From Brachionus rotundiformis (Eukaryota; Rotifera; Eurotatoria; Ploima; Brachionidae): 64,000 nucleotides of DNA. Below, piece by piece: positions 12,752-24,152 of the stretch. Position numbers and translations under genes: made by a program. The DNA lies in contig JAESIW010000137.1 in the NCBI GenBank assembly GCA_016802295.1, positions 1,665,318 through 1,729,317 of the forward strand, read 5' to 3'. Numbering within the stretch: the stretch's first letter is position 1; each line of letters begins with the position of its first letter. The notes under the pieces were generated by a model that did no database searches, was not told the DNA's origin, and was given only the letters and a program-made list of their open reading frames with translations.

Positions 12752-12824
12752 GCTTCGATGGTGTAGTGGTTATCACATCTGCTTTACACGCAGAAGGTCG
12801 CGAGTTCGATCCTCGCTCGAAGTA
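12752..12824 (+). tRNA. tRNA-Val(UAC)
   Basis: Same 73-nt sequence as 11367-11439 in the opposite orientation. A and B box regions are intact (TGGTGTAGTGG and GGTCGCGAGTTCGATCC), and a run of seven T starts two bases after the discriminator base. Intronless, no CCA. Confidence 0.95.
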
Positions 12825-12936
12825 TTTTTTTCCCAGAAAAAAGTTGATCCAAGTAAAACTTTTATTAAAAAAATTTGAAATTAAATAAATGAAAAATTGA
12901 AAAAAAGAAAAAATCAAAAAAAAGTTAATTAAAAAA

Positions 12937-14236
12937 TTAATCTAAAGATGTTTTTAGCATCATAAATAGAAAAAGATAAACATTTATTTCCAATTTATAA
13001 TTTGTTGCCTCATTGCATAAACTATTTTCACAACAGTTTTTCTTATTAATTCGCCATACTTTTACTGATTTTTGTAAGTATGTCTGAATGGTCGTTTCAA
13101 TATATTCATTAGCAATTAAGTCATTGTAGCAAAACTTGAGCGGAGCACATCCACTAACCCAATATGATTTATCATTGTCGACAAAATCTGTTCTCTAGAA
13201 AATAAAGTTTTAATCATTCTTAAAGATAGAGAAAATTTTGTTTTAAATTATTATTTTCTCAGCTAGATAGCTTCAGTAAGTATTGACTAAGATATAACTG
13301 TGAGTAAAAAGTAATTTTATCAAAACAATTAACAACTTCTTTTTGGCATGAACAAATTTTTTCTTATAGATAAATTTAAATGAGAATTTTTTCAAAGTTA
13401 AAATATTTTTCAGATTAAATAAAAACTATTTTTTCTTGAAAAATTTAACAATAAAGTATTCATTATGTGCTATTTTCAAAAATAAAACAGTCAGATAATT
13501 TTTTAAATACATTTTTACTTAAAATAATAAATTCAAAGCTAAATTTATATATGCATAAATATAGTTGAAAAAATTTGCTCCATATTCTTTTTATTTACAG
13601 GAATCTTCTATCTTTAAAAATGTTTAAAAATTAAAAAATTTATTCTTTCGTTTTGTTAAGATTTAATATAAAAATAATTATTCAATTTTTTTATTTTAGA
13701 ACTAATTAATTTGTGATACAAAATAAATAATATTTTTGCCATTCATCCTTTCATTTTAAATTTTTTTCATCAGAATTAATAAATTTCTAAGCTGATAATT
13801 AAATTTTTACTAATTTTTTCCAGACTTATTTGTGATGATAGATTCTTTTAAACTAATTAGCCTGCACATGTGTTGTTCGGCTTTATAAAAATTTCATATC
13901 TATTAAGTTATTAATTTTTCATATTTTTTTAAAGAAATAATATGAAACCTAAATAAAAAATCACATACATTTTTTTAATTTCTACCATGATTTATCTATA
14001 GCTAATTTTATTTTTTACTTTACAATGTCTTATTTTTCAATCTTGAAATTTAATTTTTAAAATTCTGTCTCTTAGGTACTTACCACGCAAGTATGTCCTT
14101 CATTACATGTCTGTACATCATTGTATTTTAGAGATCCGTCACTGGAACCGATTGATGAGTAGCATTTTAAAGATGTTGATTCTGGCGTTAATGCTGCTAT
14201 TATTAGACATATAAACAAAGTTGGCCAGTAAAGCAT
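12937..14236 (-). CDS. Ly6/uPAR-like three-finger secreted or GPI-type protein
   Basis: Two exons, 14084-14236 and 12937-13194, joined in phase 0 across an 889-nt intron: 136 aa. Residues 1-22 are a signal peptide (MLYWPTLFICLIIAAL...). The mature part begins LKCYSSIGSSDGS and has eight Cys in the three-finger pattern: C25, C44, C50, C67, C73, then CCENSLCN with C105, C106 and C111. The CC...LCN ending is the family signature. A short hydrophobic tail (VYLFLFMML) follows and could be a GPI-attachment signal. Family members act as extracellular ligands or modulators of receptors and channels; the partner here cannot be told. An acceptor-like ttag lies 3 nt before the ATG. The intron is far longer than others in the window. 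Confidence 0.85.
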
Positions 14237-14753
14237 TGTCTAATTCCTTCATATAAAGATATAGAATTAATTTTTGTTCATTAATATAGTATTTTTGTGT
14301 TAACTAAACACATAAATATTCAAGTTTTAATCAAAAGTTATTTAGTAATTAACAAATAGCTACGAAATATAAGTTATCGTTGTAATTTTAATCCGAGAAA
14401 TTTGGTACAAATTTTTCATTTACTTTATGATCAAATAAATCCATTTTGAATGCATGATATTAAAGTATAAGATAAACTAATTGGGAAAACAAATCTTGAT
14501 TTTAGTGTCGTCCTAGAGGATTATTTGGCTTTTTTTTTAAAGGCTTAAACATTTGCTCTAATCTCTTGGTTTGTAGTTAACCCTAAAATAAAACAAAATA
14601 TGGTCGATCAAGGATATTCAAATGATCTTTTGCCGACTAATTAAATTTGTTTAATAGGGATTTAAATTTTTTGTCAAGATTAAATTAATAAAGCTTTTTT
14701 CTTTGTTAAATATCTTAGATTTTTTTTATTAATAAAAAATTTTAAATAAAATT
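14237..14753. other. intergenic
   Basis: AT-rich spacer between EF-Tu (ends 14754) and the Ly6-like gene, both on the minus strand. It must hold the Ly6 gene promoter; no other gene seen. Confidence 0.5.
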
Positions 14754-17317
14754 TTATTTTTTATTTTTGATTATTTTTTTAACTGCTGCAACATTAAATC
14801 CGGTAATTTTTTCGTTTGAGTTTGGTAAAATTTTAGTGACAATACCAGTGCACGAAGTTAAGGTCAATGTTTCCCTAACTTTTTATTTAAAATAATTAAA
14901 AAATCTTATTAAAAAAAACTTAAATAATTTACTTGTAAATTTATCTCCCTCCACAAGCGCCATTGGTGATTTAAGCAGGATTTTGATATTGGCATGCTCT
15001 CCTCCCAAGAGCATTTCCCTGTCTTCTGGTAATTTTAAATTACAGTCAATAGTGCATGTCTTGGTCAAAAGCGGCTGTATGTAGCCGCTTATTATCGGTT
15101 TTTTACGCCCACCTTCGTCTTTTTTAAGCATATATATTGAAGCTTCTATAAAGTTAGTTTGAGCGATTGAATTTGGTAAAGCAACCATCATTCCACGTCG
15201 AGCCATTCCTGGTTTAATTCCTCTGGCTAAAATTCCAACATGTTCTCCTGCTGAGCACTCGCTGACAGAATTTTTAAAGACATGAATTTCAGTCGCAGCT
15301 GTCTTAAAAGCTTCTCCGTATCCTACAATTTCCATAGGATCTCCCTTTTTGAGAATACCTCTAGTTACTGTTCCGACCAATACTTGTCCTCTACCTGGCA
15401 CAGTTACAGTTTTTTCAATAGGCAACAAAAATGGTGACTTGGTGTCCCGTTCAGGTGATGGAACATAATTATCTACTGTTTCCATTAGTTTAACAATACT
15501 ATCTTTTCCTAATTTTTCATTCATGTTTTCCAGAGCAGCCAATGCAGATCCACAAATAATAGGTGTATTTTCACTGTCATATTCATACAAGCCTAAAAGC
15601 TCTCTTATTTCCATTTCCACCAACTCAATCATTTCAGCGTCCACTAAATCTGTTTTATTTATGTAAACAATTATGTGCTTAACCCCGACTGCTTTAGCTA
15701 AGGCCAAGTGTTCTTTTGTTTGTGGCATAACTCCCTAAATTAATTAGTAAAATTTTAACAAATATTAATTCCTCATTAAAATACGTCTGTTGCCGCAATA
15801 ACTAAAATAGCCGCGTCCATTTGGGATGTTCCAGTAATCATGTTTTTTATAAAGTCGGCATGACCAGGACAATCAACATGGGCTTAAAAATAATGATTGA
15901 TCAGTATCTAATATTCAATATTTTAACAATAAAATCAATAACCTATTTTTTTTATAAAGATTAGAATTTATGAGTAAAATTAAGCTAAAACTTATAAAAC
16001 TGTTTAATTGTAACTGCACATAAAATCTTGATATTTCTTAAAACCATTTAAATTAATAAAATATTCAAAAACCACAATTTACTTATCTTGATTATATGGT
16101 TAAAAAAAGCTCTCAAGTCTAATTTAATCTTTTACATTTAACTATTGGAATATAAATTAGGAAATTTTTAAGTTAAAGGTTTATTTAAATTAAAATGAAG
16201 ATGAGTTATCCTATTAAACCATGGCTTCGAATTTTAATTATTTAATCACTAAAAAAAATCAGGAAAAAAAGATTCATCAATTTATTGATCATTTGGGCGA
16301 TGGTCTCATCAGACTTTAAGTGAACCCGCCAAATTAAGAGTGCATGTACGAAAGCGACCATTTACAAGAAGAGAGGAGAAGTTGTGGGTAAGATTGTATG
16401 CATCCATGGTGAGACCTCACCTAGACTATGCTGTGCAGGTATGGAATCCAAGTATGTGAATGTGTTAGAGAAGGTGCCAGAATGGGAAACAAAGATCCAT
16501 GCGTAACTAAGAAGTATTTCGTATGAATTGAGGCTGGCTAGAGTGAGTTTGACAAGGTTGAGTCAAAGAAGAGTTAGAGGGGATTTGATTGAAATGTAAA
16601 AATTAGAAAAGGTAAACCTCGCCAGAGATCTGGTAAATTGATCATTAATCAAAGCTCCAGCCGCGACAATAAGAAGGAATACCATAAGAATCCAGAGAGA
16701 AATTTTCTCTGCTCAAGCTAGAAAAGATTTTGCAGCTGGAGAGAGCAAGTTACCGGAAAATGCAGTAACATCTAAGTCAACTGTAGGGCTTCAAAACTTA
16801 ATGGAATACCCTGCTAAAGTTCCACACTAGCTAAGTTGCTGATGGGCTCAGACACTCTACATATTAGGTGTCAGAGCAAGAACTATCTCTACTAATTGAG
16901 TAAAAATTTTAATCTTTTATAAAAATTACCGTAGTTTCTCTTGTCAGTTGAATATCCCACATGCATTAGATTAATGGTAATTCCTCTTCTCTTTTCTTCA
17001 GGTGCAGAATCAATTTTATCATAGGACACATAATTGGCTAATTGTTTTTCAGATAAAACTTTAGTTATAGCTGCAGTAAGAGTTGTTTTACCGTGATCAA
17101 TATGACCTTATATAAACTTAGAATACTTTTTGGACATAAATGAATAAATCTGTTTACCTATCGTTCCGATGTTTATATTTTCTTTGGTGCCGGAATTCAA
17201 AATGGAAACAATTGAAAATTTACAATTTTGTGAATGGTTAATTAGATTGATTTTATTCTTACACAAGCTTGAATAACTTTTTACATTTTTAAAAACTAAT
17301 CTTGTTAAATAATTCAT
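14754..17317 (-). CDS. TUFM: mitochondrial elongation factor Tu
   Basis: Delivers aminoacyl-tRNA to the mitochondrial ribosome as a GTPase. Exons: 17158-17317, 16930-17106, 15785-15882, 14933-15734 and 14754-14878 (1362 nt, 453 aa). The N-terminal ~48 residues are Lys/Asn/Ser-rich without acidic clusters, fitting a mitochondrial presequence. G motifs are intact: GHIDHGKT (G1), RRGITIN (switch I), DCPGHADF (G3) and NKTD (G4). Domain 2 carries PGRGQVLVGTVTRG and domain 3 ends FTIRETLTLTSCTGIVTK. In domain 2 and domain 3 it departs more from the vertebrate protein than the G domain does, so it may be a divergent paralog. Intron 2 (15883-16929) is over 1 kb and hosts a LINE relic. RAD51D lies 149 bp upstream on the same strand. 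Confidence 0.93.
16288..16900 (+). mobile_element. LINE relic inside EF-Tu intron 2
   Basis: Plus-strand frames give the C-terminal LINE signature LYASMVRPHLDYAVQVWNPS, then VLEKV, LSQRRVRGDLIEM and degenerate sequence with stops and frame changes. It is antisense to the host gene. It explains why this intron is about twenty times longer than its neighbours. Confidence 0.8.
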
Positions 17318-17466
17318 TTTATCTAAATATAAAATCAGTAAAATATTTTGAAAATAAATTTTTTATTTATGAATAAAGGTAGAAAAAAATTTAAACTTTT
17401 TGACAAATGGTTAATTATGACCATTAGATTTTTATTTTCAAAATCAGCAATTTTTGGCTCAATCGT

Positions 17467-18435
17467 TTAAAAAAACCCGGTAGTATCTATTTTAAATAAG
17501 GCGAAATTTGGCCTCGTATCACTGAAAAAAGGTCTATTACATTTTAATACTTCTAATTTTCGGTAATTCTCTCTTTCTTTATTTTCTTTATATACATTTT
17601 TAAGACAAACTATCAAGCTTGGAAAATTTGACCAAATTGGATTATTTGTTAAATTATAAGAATTGCTAAAATTAGATACAACAATTACCATCATTTTGTG
17701 ACTATTGCACAAGTATTTCAGTTGAGTGGACACATAATTAAGATAGTAGTTTGTTTCGGTATAATTATTTGATTTGAAAATGTTGAACATTGGTGTCAGG
17801 CTGTCTATTACTAGCAAATTAGGAGTGTCCATCGATTCTGTTGATGAACTTGAACCAGATTTGTCTAATCTAGATAATATTTCAATTAAATTAAAAACAT
17901 TTAAACAATCAATTTTTTTTATTGATTTTAAAATGCTTAATTTATTGGTCTGATCTGTGTCAAGAATGGAAAATTTGGATTGAATTAGTTGAATAATTCG
18001 ATGATGACAGAAATTTTTTCCTGAGTCTATGTACAAACAATTGTTACTTTGATGCTTTATGACCATATTTGATATAATCTGAAAGCAAAGCTGGCTTTTT
18101 CCGGTTGAACTTGATCCTGTTATTTCGGATATTTCCCCCGAATAGAATCCATTTGATATCAAGTTATCTATTTGACTGCATCCTGTTTCTATGATGAATA
18201 GATTTTTTATATATTTATCCAAGAGAATATTAGCTGGTTCTGGAAAAGGGGAATAGTGTCCGATTATTTGCTTTTTTATGATTTTAAGTTGTTTCAACTG
18301 AATTCCTGTTTGTCGGCTAAGTGAGTCCAAATCAGAATGAGTAATCAACTGCTCGGTGGTTTGTATGTTGGCTAGATTTAATTTGATGATATCGGATGAA
18401 CCAAGAAGAGAGCAATTGACACTCTTTAACTTCAT
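17467..18435 (-). CDS. RAD51D: RAD51D-like recombination ATPase
   Basis: Intronless, 322 aa. RAD51 paralogs act in the BCDX2 complex that helps RAD51 load on single-stranded DNA in homologous recombination. The N-terminal ~60 residues look like the small helical domain of RAD51D, followed by a YSPFPEP linker. The RecA core starts ETGCSQIDNLISNGFYSGEI, with Walker A GSSSTGKSQ (107-115, Lys113) and Walker B LLVID (207-211). The order and wording around Walker A (GFYSGEISEITG) fit RAD51D better than XRCC3 or RAD51B/C; that is from memory. Length is close to the human protein (328 aa). It lies 149 bp upstream of EF-Tu on the same strand. Confidence 0.85.
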   Translation of the reverse strand: MKLKSVNCSLLGSSDIIKLNLANIQTTEQLITHSDLDSLSRQTGIQLKQLKIIKKQIIGHYSPFPEPANILLDKYIKNLFIIETGCSQIDNLISNGFYSGEISEITGSSSTGKSQLCFQIISNMVIKHQSNNCLYIDSGKNFCHHRIIQLIQSKFSILDTDQTNKLSILKSIKKIDCLNVFNLIEILSRLDKSGSSSSTESMDTPNLLVIDSLTPMFNIFKSNNYTETNYYLNYVSTQLKYLCNSHKMMVIVVSNFSNSYNLTNNPIWSNFPSLIVCLKNVYKENKERENYRKLEVLKCNRPFFSDTRPNFALFKIDTTGFF

Positions 18436-19787
18436 TTTTCAAACTCAAATCGCTATTGTAATATTAACACATATTAAAAATAGTCTTATATATGAAAAAG
18501 AATGTTCAAATAAAATTATTTTAACAAAATCTTTAAATTATATTTAAATGAAATATTTGTTAATTTTTATTTCAAAATAGAATCTATCCTAACTTAATAA
18601 GATAAAAGTTATATTACAGTATTTTAAGTATCTAGCACCAAAATGATGTATTGAGGAATAGAATGTCCCTATTCTTACTAATTCAAATAAATATATCTCA
18701 TTGATTTATTTCAATCAATTAATTAAAAAAAATAATTAATTTAAAAAATCGATTGTTTTTATTTAAGTTATAAATTCTATTTAAATAAAGCTTTTTTTTT
18801 TAAATAGATTTTGTATAAGTAATATGTATTGTTTAAGCTGTACAATTAAATGAAAAGAAATAAGTTTATTTTTGAAGCTTTGTAAATTTTTAGTTAATTA
18901 CTTGTATTTATGTTTTTTAATAAATTTTGTTTTAAAAATTAAATAATAATAATTAGCCTAATAATATCTAGATATTCTTATTGAGCAAAATTGAATAAGT
19001 TCTTATTGGAAAATCATCTATGGTAGCTAGATAATATAAGGACATCAGTTTCTTTACACAATTTAGGACAAATTAATTAATTAATTATTTGTGGAGAGGT
19101 TTTTTACTGTAAGCAGTTTTTTGAAGGTTGACCAGAGATTCTTATGAGATTTGAAAGTTAAATAGCTGGAGAGGCATCACACAACTAAGTAATTTTCTTT
19201 GTGAAATTGAAGAATGGAATCAAAAAGTCTTTTATTTGAGGCCCTTGGATAATAACGTAGAATGAGGCTTTAAAAATGCACTAACCCTAACCCCCTCGAG
19301 GTACCTGAAATTCCTAAATGTCTTTCTCAACTGACCAAGCTCTCTATTTTTTTTTTAATCCGGATTTTTATGTGACTCGAAAACTTCAGATTCCTCTCTT
19401 CCTCTACAAAATTCAGATTGATTTTTTATTTCTTCTAAAATAATTTTCGAATAATTATAATTTAATTAAATTTTTATACTCTTTTTATTTTTTCAAAACT
19501 ATTTCTAACAAATGCTTATTTTGTTAAATTAAATAATTTTTTATAACCGTAGTTTAATTATTAAAATAAAAAATCTTTAAAAGTTGAATTTTTCATTGTT
19601 ATAACTCAATAAATAAAATGATAAAAGGAAAATTTTTCTATTTTAAGGTTGATTTTTCGACTTGTATTCGCAAAATGAACAAAATGGTTAATCATTAAGA
19701 GACAAAGACTTAAACAACCAACTTAAAAACTAATTTTCAAAATAAATTAAACATAAATAAAATAATCAAAGTCAGAGTTCTTTTCAC
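18436..19787. other. intergenic
   Basis: AT-rich, no exon recognised. Near 19283 there is a short run of two CTAACC-type units, too few to mean a telomeric repeat. Confidence 0.5.
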
Positions 19788-20766
19788 TCAATTAATCTTG
19801 TACATTGTTTTTGCACCTATCTGTGTCTGAGGCACGACTTTTTCTGTAATTCTTAGAGAACAAGCATTCTGGCAATTTTCTAATGTTTCAAAATTGTTAC
19901 CATTTCCATTACATCCGGAATATACAAATACCAGACAGTGCTTACTTATCTGATCGTAATAGTACCTCTCAATAGATTGAGAGCAATTTCCTTCCAATTT
20001 CGAAAGTTGGCAAACATTTTGCACCACAGGCATTTCAATCTCTTGGTTTTTTTTTTCTTCTAATTTTTTACTAGAATTGTTTGTTAAGATTTTATTTTCA
20101 GAGTTTAATATTGCTATAAATTTTGAATAATCTGTTTCTGAAAGTTGTGACATGAATGATTTTCGAATGTCATCTTTAAATTTATCCAAAGTAGAGTTAC
20201 AATTTACCACAGTTTTTTGAGACATCAATTTACTATTATTAATTAGATAAAATTATTTATACTTATAAAGCAACAAAGAATACTTCAACTCTTCTTGATA
20301 TTGAACTTGCTCCTTATTTTTAATTAATTCTATTTCCTTGTTTTTTTCCAATTTGCACAGATTCTATTTTTAAGAAGAAAAGTATTATTCTGGCTTATTA
20401 AATATGTTTTTGTACCAAAGCCTCCTTTGCTTCATTCAATTCCAAAGTCAATTTGTCATTTTCAGTATTTTTGATATTTAATTTTGAATTAAGATCGTCG
20501 ATATCGGAATCCTTTTGTTGGGCAATCTGTTTATTTGCTTCAATTCTTTCCTCGAAATATTTCATTCGGTCAGAATTGATGCCAATTTGTTTCTCAACAA
20601 AGGCTTTTTTTTCCATCAAGTCATTGAGCTTTTCGTCTTTGGCAATCAAAGTTTCCCTGAGATAGATGTTTCTTTGAGAAAGGTTCCAATTATTGTAGCA
20701 TAAAGTAAGAATTATCAGGATCAAAGCTATTAAGACGATGGTTGGAGTTCGACCGTTTCGAATCAT
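19788..20766 (-). CDS. membrane-anchored coiled-coil protein with one Kunitz domain
   Basis: Three exons, 20416-20766, 20284-20363 and 19788-20232 (876 nt, 291 aa), with introns of 52 and 51 nt. Residues 8-24 (TPTIVLIALILIILTLC) form one membrane span without a cleavable signal, so a type II membrane protein is likely. A charged coiled coil follows to about residue 150. Residues 218-268 form a canonical Kunitz/BPTI domain with Cys spacing 8-15-7-12-3 between the six Cys. The residue after the second Cys (the P1 site) is Ser instead of Lys/Arg, so trypsin inhibition is unlikely. An elastase-like or non-inhibitory role is possible. I do not know this architecture from a named gene. Confidence 0.85.
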
Positions 20767-21494
20767 GGCTTTTTCATTAATGCCTTAAGATTAATTATTA
20801 ATATTTTTGAATTATTTTTTGATAGATATTTTTTATTGAAATTATTTTTTTAACATAAACTCTATAAGATTTTTTTGTTCTAAAATTTAAATTAAACGAC
20901 TATAAAATTGTCTCCTGAAACAGTAAAAAAGTGTTATTTTCAAAAATAGAATTTGGATGATAACTCAAGTATTTAATTTATTTTTAAAAAATGTTTTATT
21001 AATTTAAAACATTTGTAAATTTTTTATCTATTAAAGAATTTAATTTAGATGGAAATTTTATTTAAATTGGTTTGAATCAAGAGTGCTGGTTACGAATAAT
21101 TATTAAAATGACATATTTAAAATTTGGTTGATTATAATTAATTTAAATTTTGATAAAAAAATTTTTACATATATTTTATTTTTAATGGGACATAGATCTA
21201 GTCCAACATTCTCTTCAGAGTTCTCAGCAATAAAAGTCAATATAATAGAAGCTTGATGAAAAAATAGACATGGTATTGGAAAAAAAATTATGAGATAGGT
21301 TTTTTGAAAAAAAGTTGATACCCCAAGTTATTGATTATTTAAATAATTTTAGTTTAAAGACAAAGAATAAGGAATTTTAAAGTTACCTTGGCTACCTTAA
21401 ATTTTATATAAATTATTCGCCGAAATCAAAATAAATATAAAATAAATAAATCTATTTATTTGATTGTTTTTCAGGTGAAAAATATTTTATTATT
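20767..21494. other. intergenic between divergent genes
   Basis: Shared upstream region of the Kunitz gene (minus) and the UBX gene (plus). A ttttcag acceptor-like site at about 21474 lies 20 nt before the UBX start. No other feature seen. Confidence 0.5.
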
Positions 21495-22031
21495 ATGAGC
21501 AGTGATGCGAGACCATCGAGAGAACAGGCCTTCTCCCCGAAGCCGCCAAATACACCACGAAATTCTCTTGGTTTCAGTTCGAAAAAACTTTTGGAAAAAA
21601 ATTTAAAAAATTATAATAAAAATGATAATTTAGAAGAAATTTTGAACTCAAGTAACACTTAATAATTAAAAAAAAATCTATTTTTAAAAAATTAAAAAGC
21701 TTCTAGTCCTCGTCCATCATCGGTTAGTTTGTCTAGGTTTCAAACACTGCCAAAGATTGGAACAAAACCAGAGCCGAAATATTTAATTGGTTTTCGATTA
21801 CCGGACGGTTCCAGAACTCAAGGACAATTCAGCAAAAACGATAATATTTCTTCGCTGCTCGAATTTGCTTTTAAAGAATACACCAAAACTGAGCCGAATA
21901 TATCTTTGGAAAATTTTACACTAATCCAAATGCCGTCATTGATTTTAAATAAACTCGATAAATCCATTAATTTCTATGAAATAGAAGATAAATCAATGTT
22001 GTTCCTAATCTCAAAAGATAAAGTCAATTAG
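21495..22031 (+). CDS. small UBX-domain protein, UBXN10-like
   Basis: Two exons, 21495-21651 and 21700-22031 (489 nt, 162 aa), with a 48-nt intron. The N-terminal half is Ser/Pro/Asn-rich and disordered-looking. The C-terminal ~85 residues read as a UBX fold: a FRLPDGSRTQGQFSKND strand-turn-strand, a helix (SSLLEFAFKEY) and terminal strands ending MLFLISKD. UBX domains bind the N domain of p97/VCP. The C-terminal position, lack of other domains and short length fit UBXN10-like proteins, but that subfamily call is a guess. Confidence 0.7.
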
Positions 22032-22294
22032 CTTTGTTTTGTAATTATTATTTATTAGTTATTTTAATATTTGAAAATATATTTTCTAAACTTTATCGGC
22101 CTTAAACGAAATCCAAATAAATAAATTATCTTAAATTCAGATTTTATTTCACTAAATTTTACTAAAACATAAAAAAAAACTAAAATTTAAAATTCTTCTG
22201 CAATGTTGTATTTAAGCTGATGCCATTCTATCCGATGTTAAGCTAAGTTTGAAATATTAATTAATTAGATATATAAAGTTTTTTTTCTAAATAA

Positions 22295-23214
22295 TTACAA
22301 ATGTTGTTGACTTAATTCGTAAAGATTATCTTCTTTTTTTTTCATTTCTATTCTTTCGTACATAAAAATTCCCAAACAGCATAATAAACATTGCAAGCAT
22401 ACACCCAAAAAAGGCCATAAGGTGAACGTAATAGCTAAAAGATGAAAATTTTTGACAAAATTTATACTTTTTAATACTAAACGATTACATTTTATGATAA
22501 TATCTGTGTCAGCTATGCCAACACCAAAATCGTTTTCCACAAAACAAACATATTTTCCAGAATTTTCTTCCTTCAAATTCTTTATTGCCATGGACAGACC
22601 ATTTAGCTTTATATCATCTGTTGAATTTAACAAAATCATGTTCTCTTTCTCATATTTAATCCAGGTGCAATTTTTTTCACCATTTGTCATCTTAACATGT
22701 ATTTCAAAAATTCCATCAACCATTTTTCGTAATACTTTTCCAGTGACAAGTGAAACAATTGGGTGTTCTGGATTTAAATCATTTAAATTAATTTTTCTAT
22801 TAAACTTAATTAATTAACCTACTATTAAAGTAAATCGTATGATTATTTACATTTTTACAGTAATAATTTAACTTAATTTGGTTCAAAGCTACATTGAACA
22901 TCAAGGTTAGATATGCAAACAAAAAGTTTTTTTATAATTACTTAAATTTGTAAAAAACAATTTATTGTCATCTTTTATTTCAGCATTGGGATACGTCTGG
23001 TTGGTAATAAGGGTATCATCTTGGTAAAAATTAGCTGGACCGATAATTGAGCAATCTAATACGGTATTTTTATTAACTTCAAATATGTAATTTGGAGTTT
23101 CGTACTCGACATTGTTGGCCAGAGCTTAAACTTTCGGTCAAAAAAGAGTTTTTAGTGAGAATTTAATTTACCACAACTACTAGCCAAAATGATAAATAAG
23201 AATATCTTGAACAT
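22295..23214 (-). CDS. basigin/neuroplastin-family immunoglobulin membrane protein
   Basis: Four exons, 23172-23214, 22942-23124, 22851-22888 (38 nt) and 22295-22804: 774 nt, 257 aa. Signal peptide MFKIFLFIILASSCALA. The first Ig domain has its Cys pair in VLDCS and LNYYCKN, the latter encoded by the tiny third exon. The second has CTWIKYEKE and SGKYVCFVENDFG. The membrane span starts TLWPFLGV and ends IFMYERIEMKKKEDN, matching the basigin pattern LWPFLGI...IFIYEKRRKPED. Basigins chaperone monocarboxylate transporters and act in cell adhesion. The Glu normally found in the middle of the basigin span is replaced (GVCLQCLL). An acceptor-like tttag lies 9 nt before the ATG. Confidence 0.87.
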
Positions 23215-24152
23215 TGATTTTTTCTAAAGTAAGTTTGAATATTAGCACACTTTAAATTTTAGATCAAATACATTCAACTTATTTATGAATTGGTATCTGA
23301 ATTAGAAAAAAAAGCATATACTTTCTCCATGATAATCTGTCTCAGTATTTTAAAATTGCATATAATTTTGAGTTAATCAAAAATATGAATCTTTAATTGT
23401 GTCTTTGAAGTATTATATTATAAAAATTAAATAATTATTTATTAATAAAGTATCATTTTTTTATTTTATTTAGTTGATGTTTAATTATTTTTAATAAAAA
23501 ATTACATATAATCCAGTCAGTTCAAATAAGAAAAATAAGTTACAAATTATTTAATTTATTTTTTGATTTTTAACAAAATGATCAAATATTATCTATAAAA
23601 GAAACAGAAAAGATGATAAAATTATTGGTTTAACCATCTAAAATTAGATTAAATATTTTTATATGAAGAATTGGTTTAAATTTTTTGATATTGTATCAAT
23701 AAGACAATCTAGCGCATTTAATGACGATTCTATATTTTTTGCGTACAATTCTTAATTATTTTATTCCTCACTGCCAAATACTATTATTAATAAATTGACA
23801 AGGGCTAGAAATACAAGATAATGGCTAGAAATTTAAAAAGTCCCGATAAAAGATTCGAGCTGAGTGTATTTAAAACTAATATGTAATAGAGTTTAAAAAT
23901 TTTCTTTGCATCGAAAAAGTTTTTATTTATTTAAATATTTTACAAAGAAATAAGTCTATTAAAACATTTTTGATATTAAAATAAATCATAAATCAAGAAC
24001 TAAAAATATGATTTTTTAAATACTTTTTTAAAACTACTGATTATTTTTTCAATTAATAAAATGTAATTTTTGTTTAGCAATATTTTTAATCTATTTTAAT
24101 TAAATTGGAAAATGTTTAATTTAATTTCAAATTTAAATTTACATAGCATAAA
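23215..24152. other. intergenic between divergent genes
   Basis: Upstream of both the basigin-like gene (minus) and the zinc-finger gene (plus). AT-rich, nothing recognised. Confidence 0.5.

Noticed and set aside
19280..19300. Telomere-like CTAACC units
   Set aside because: Only two units; no array.
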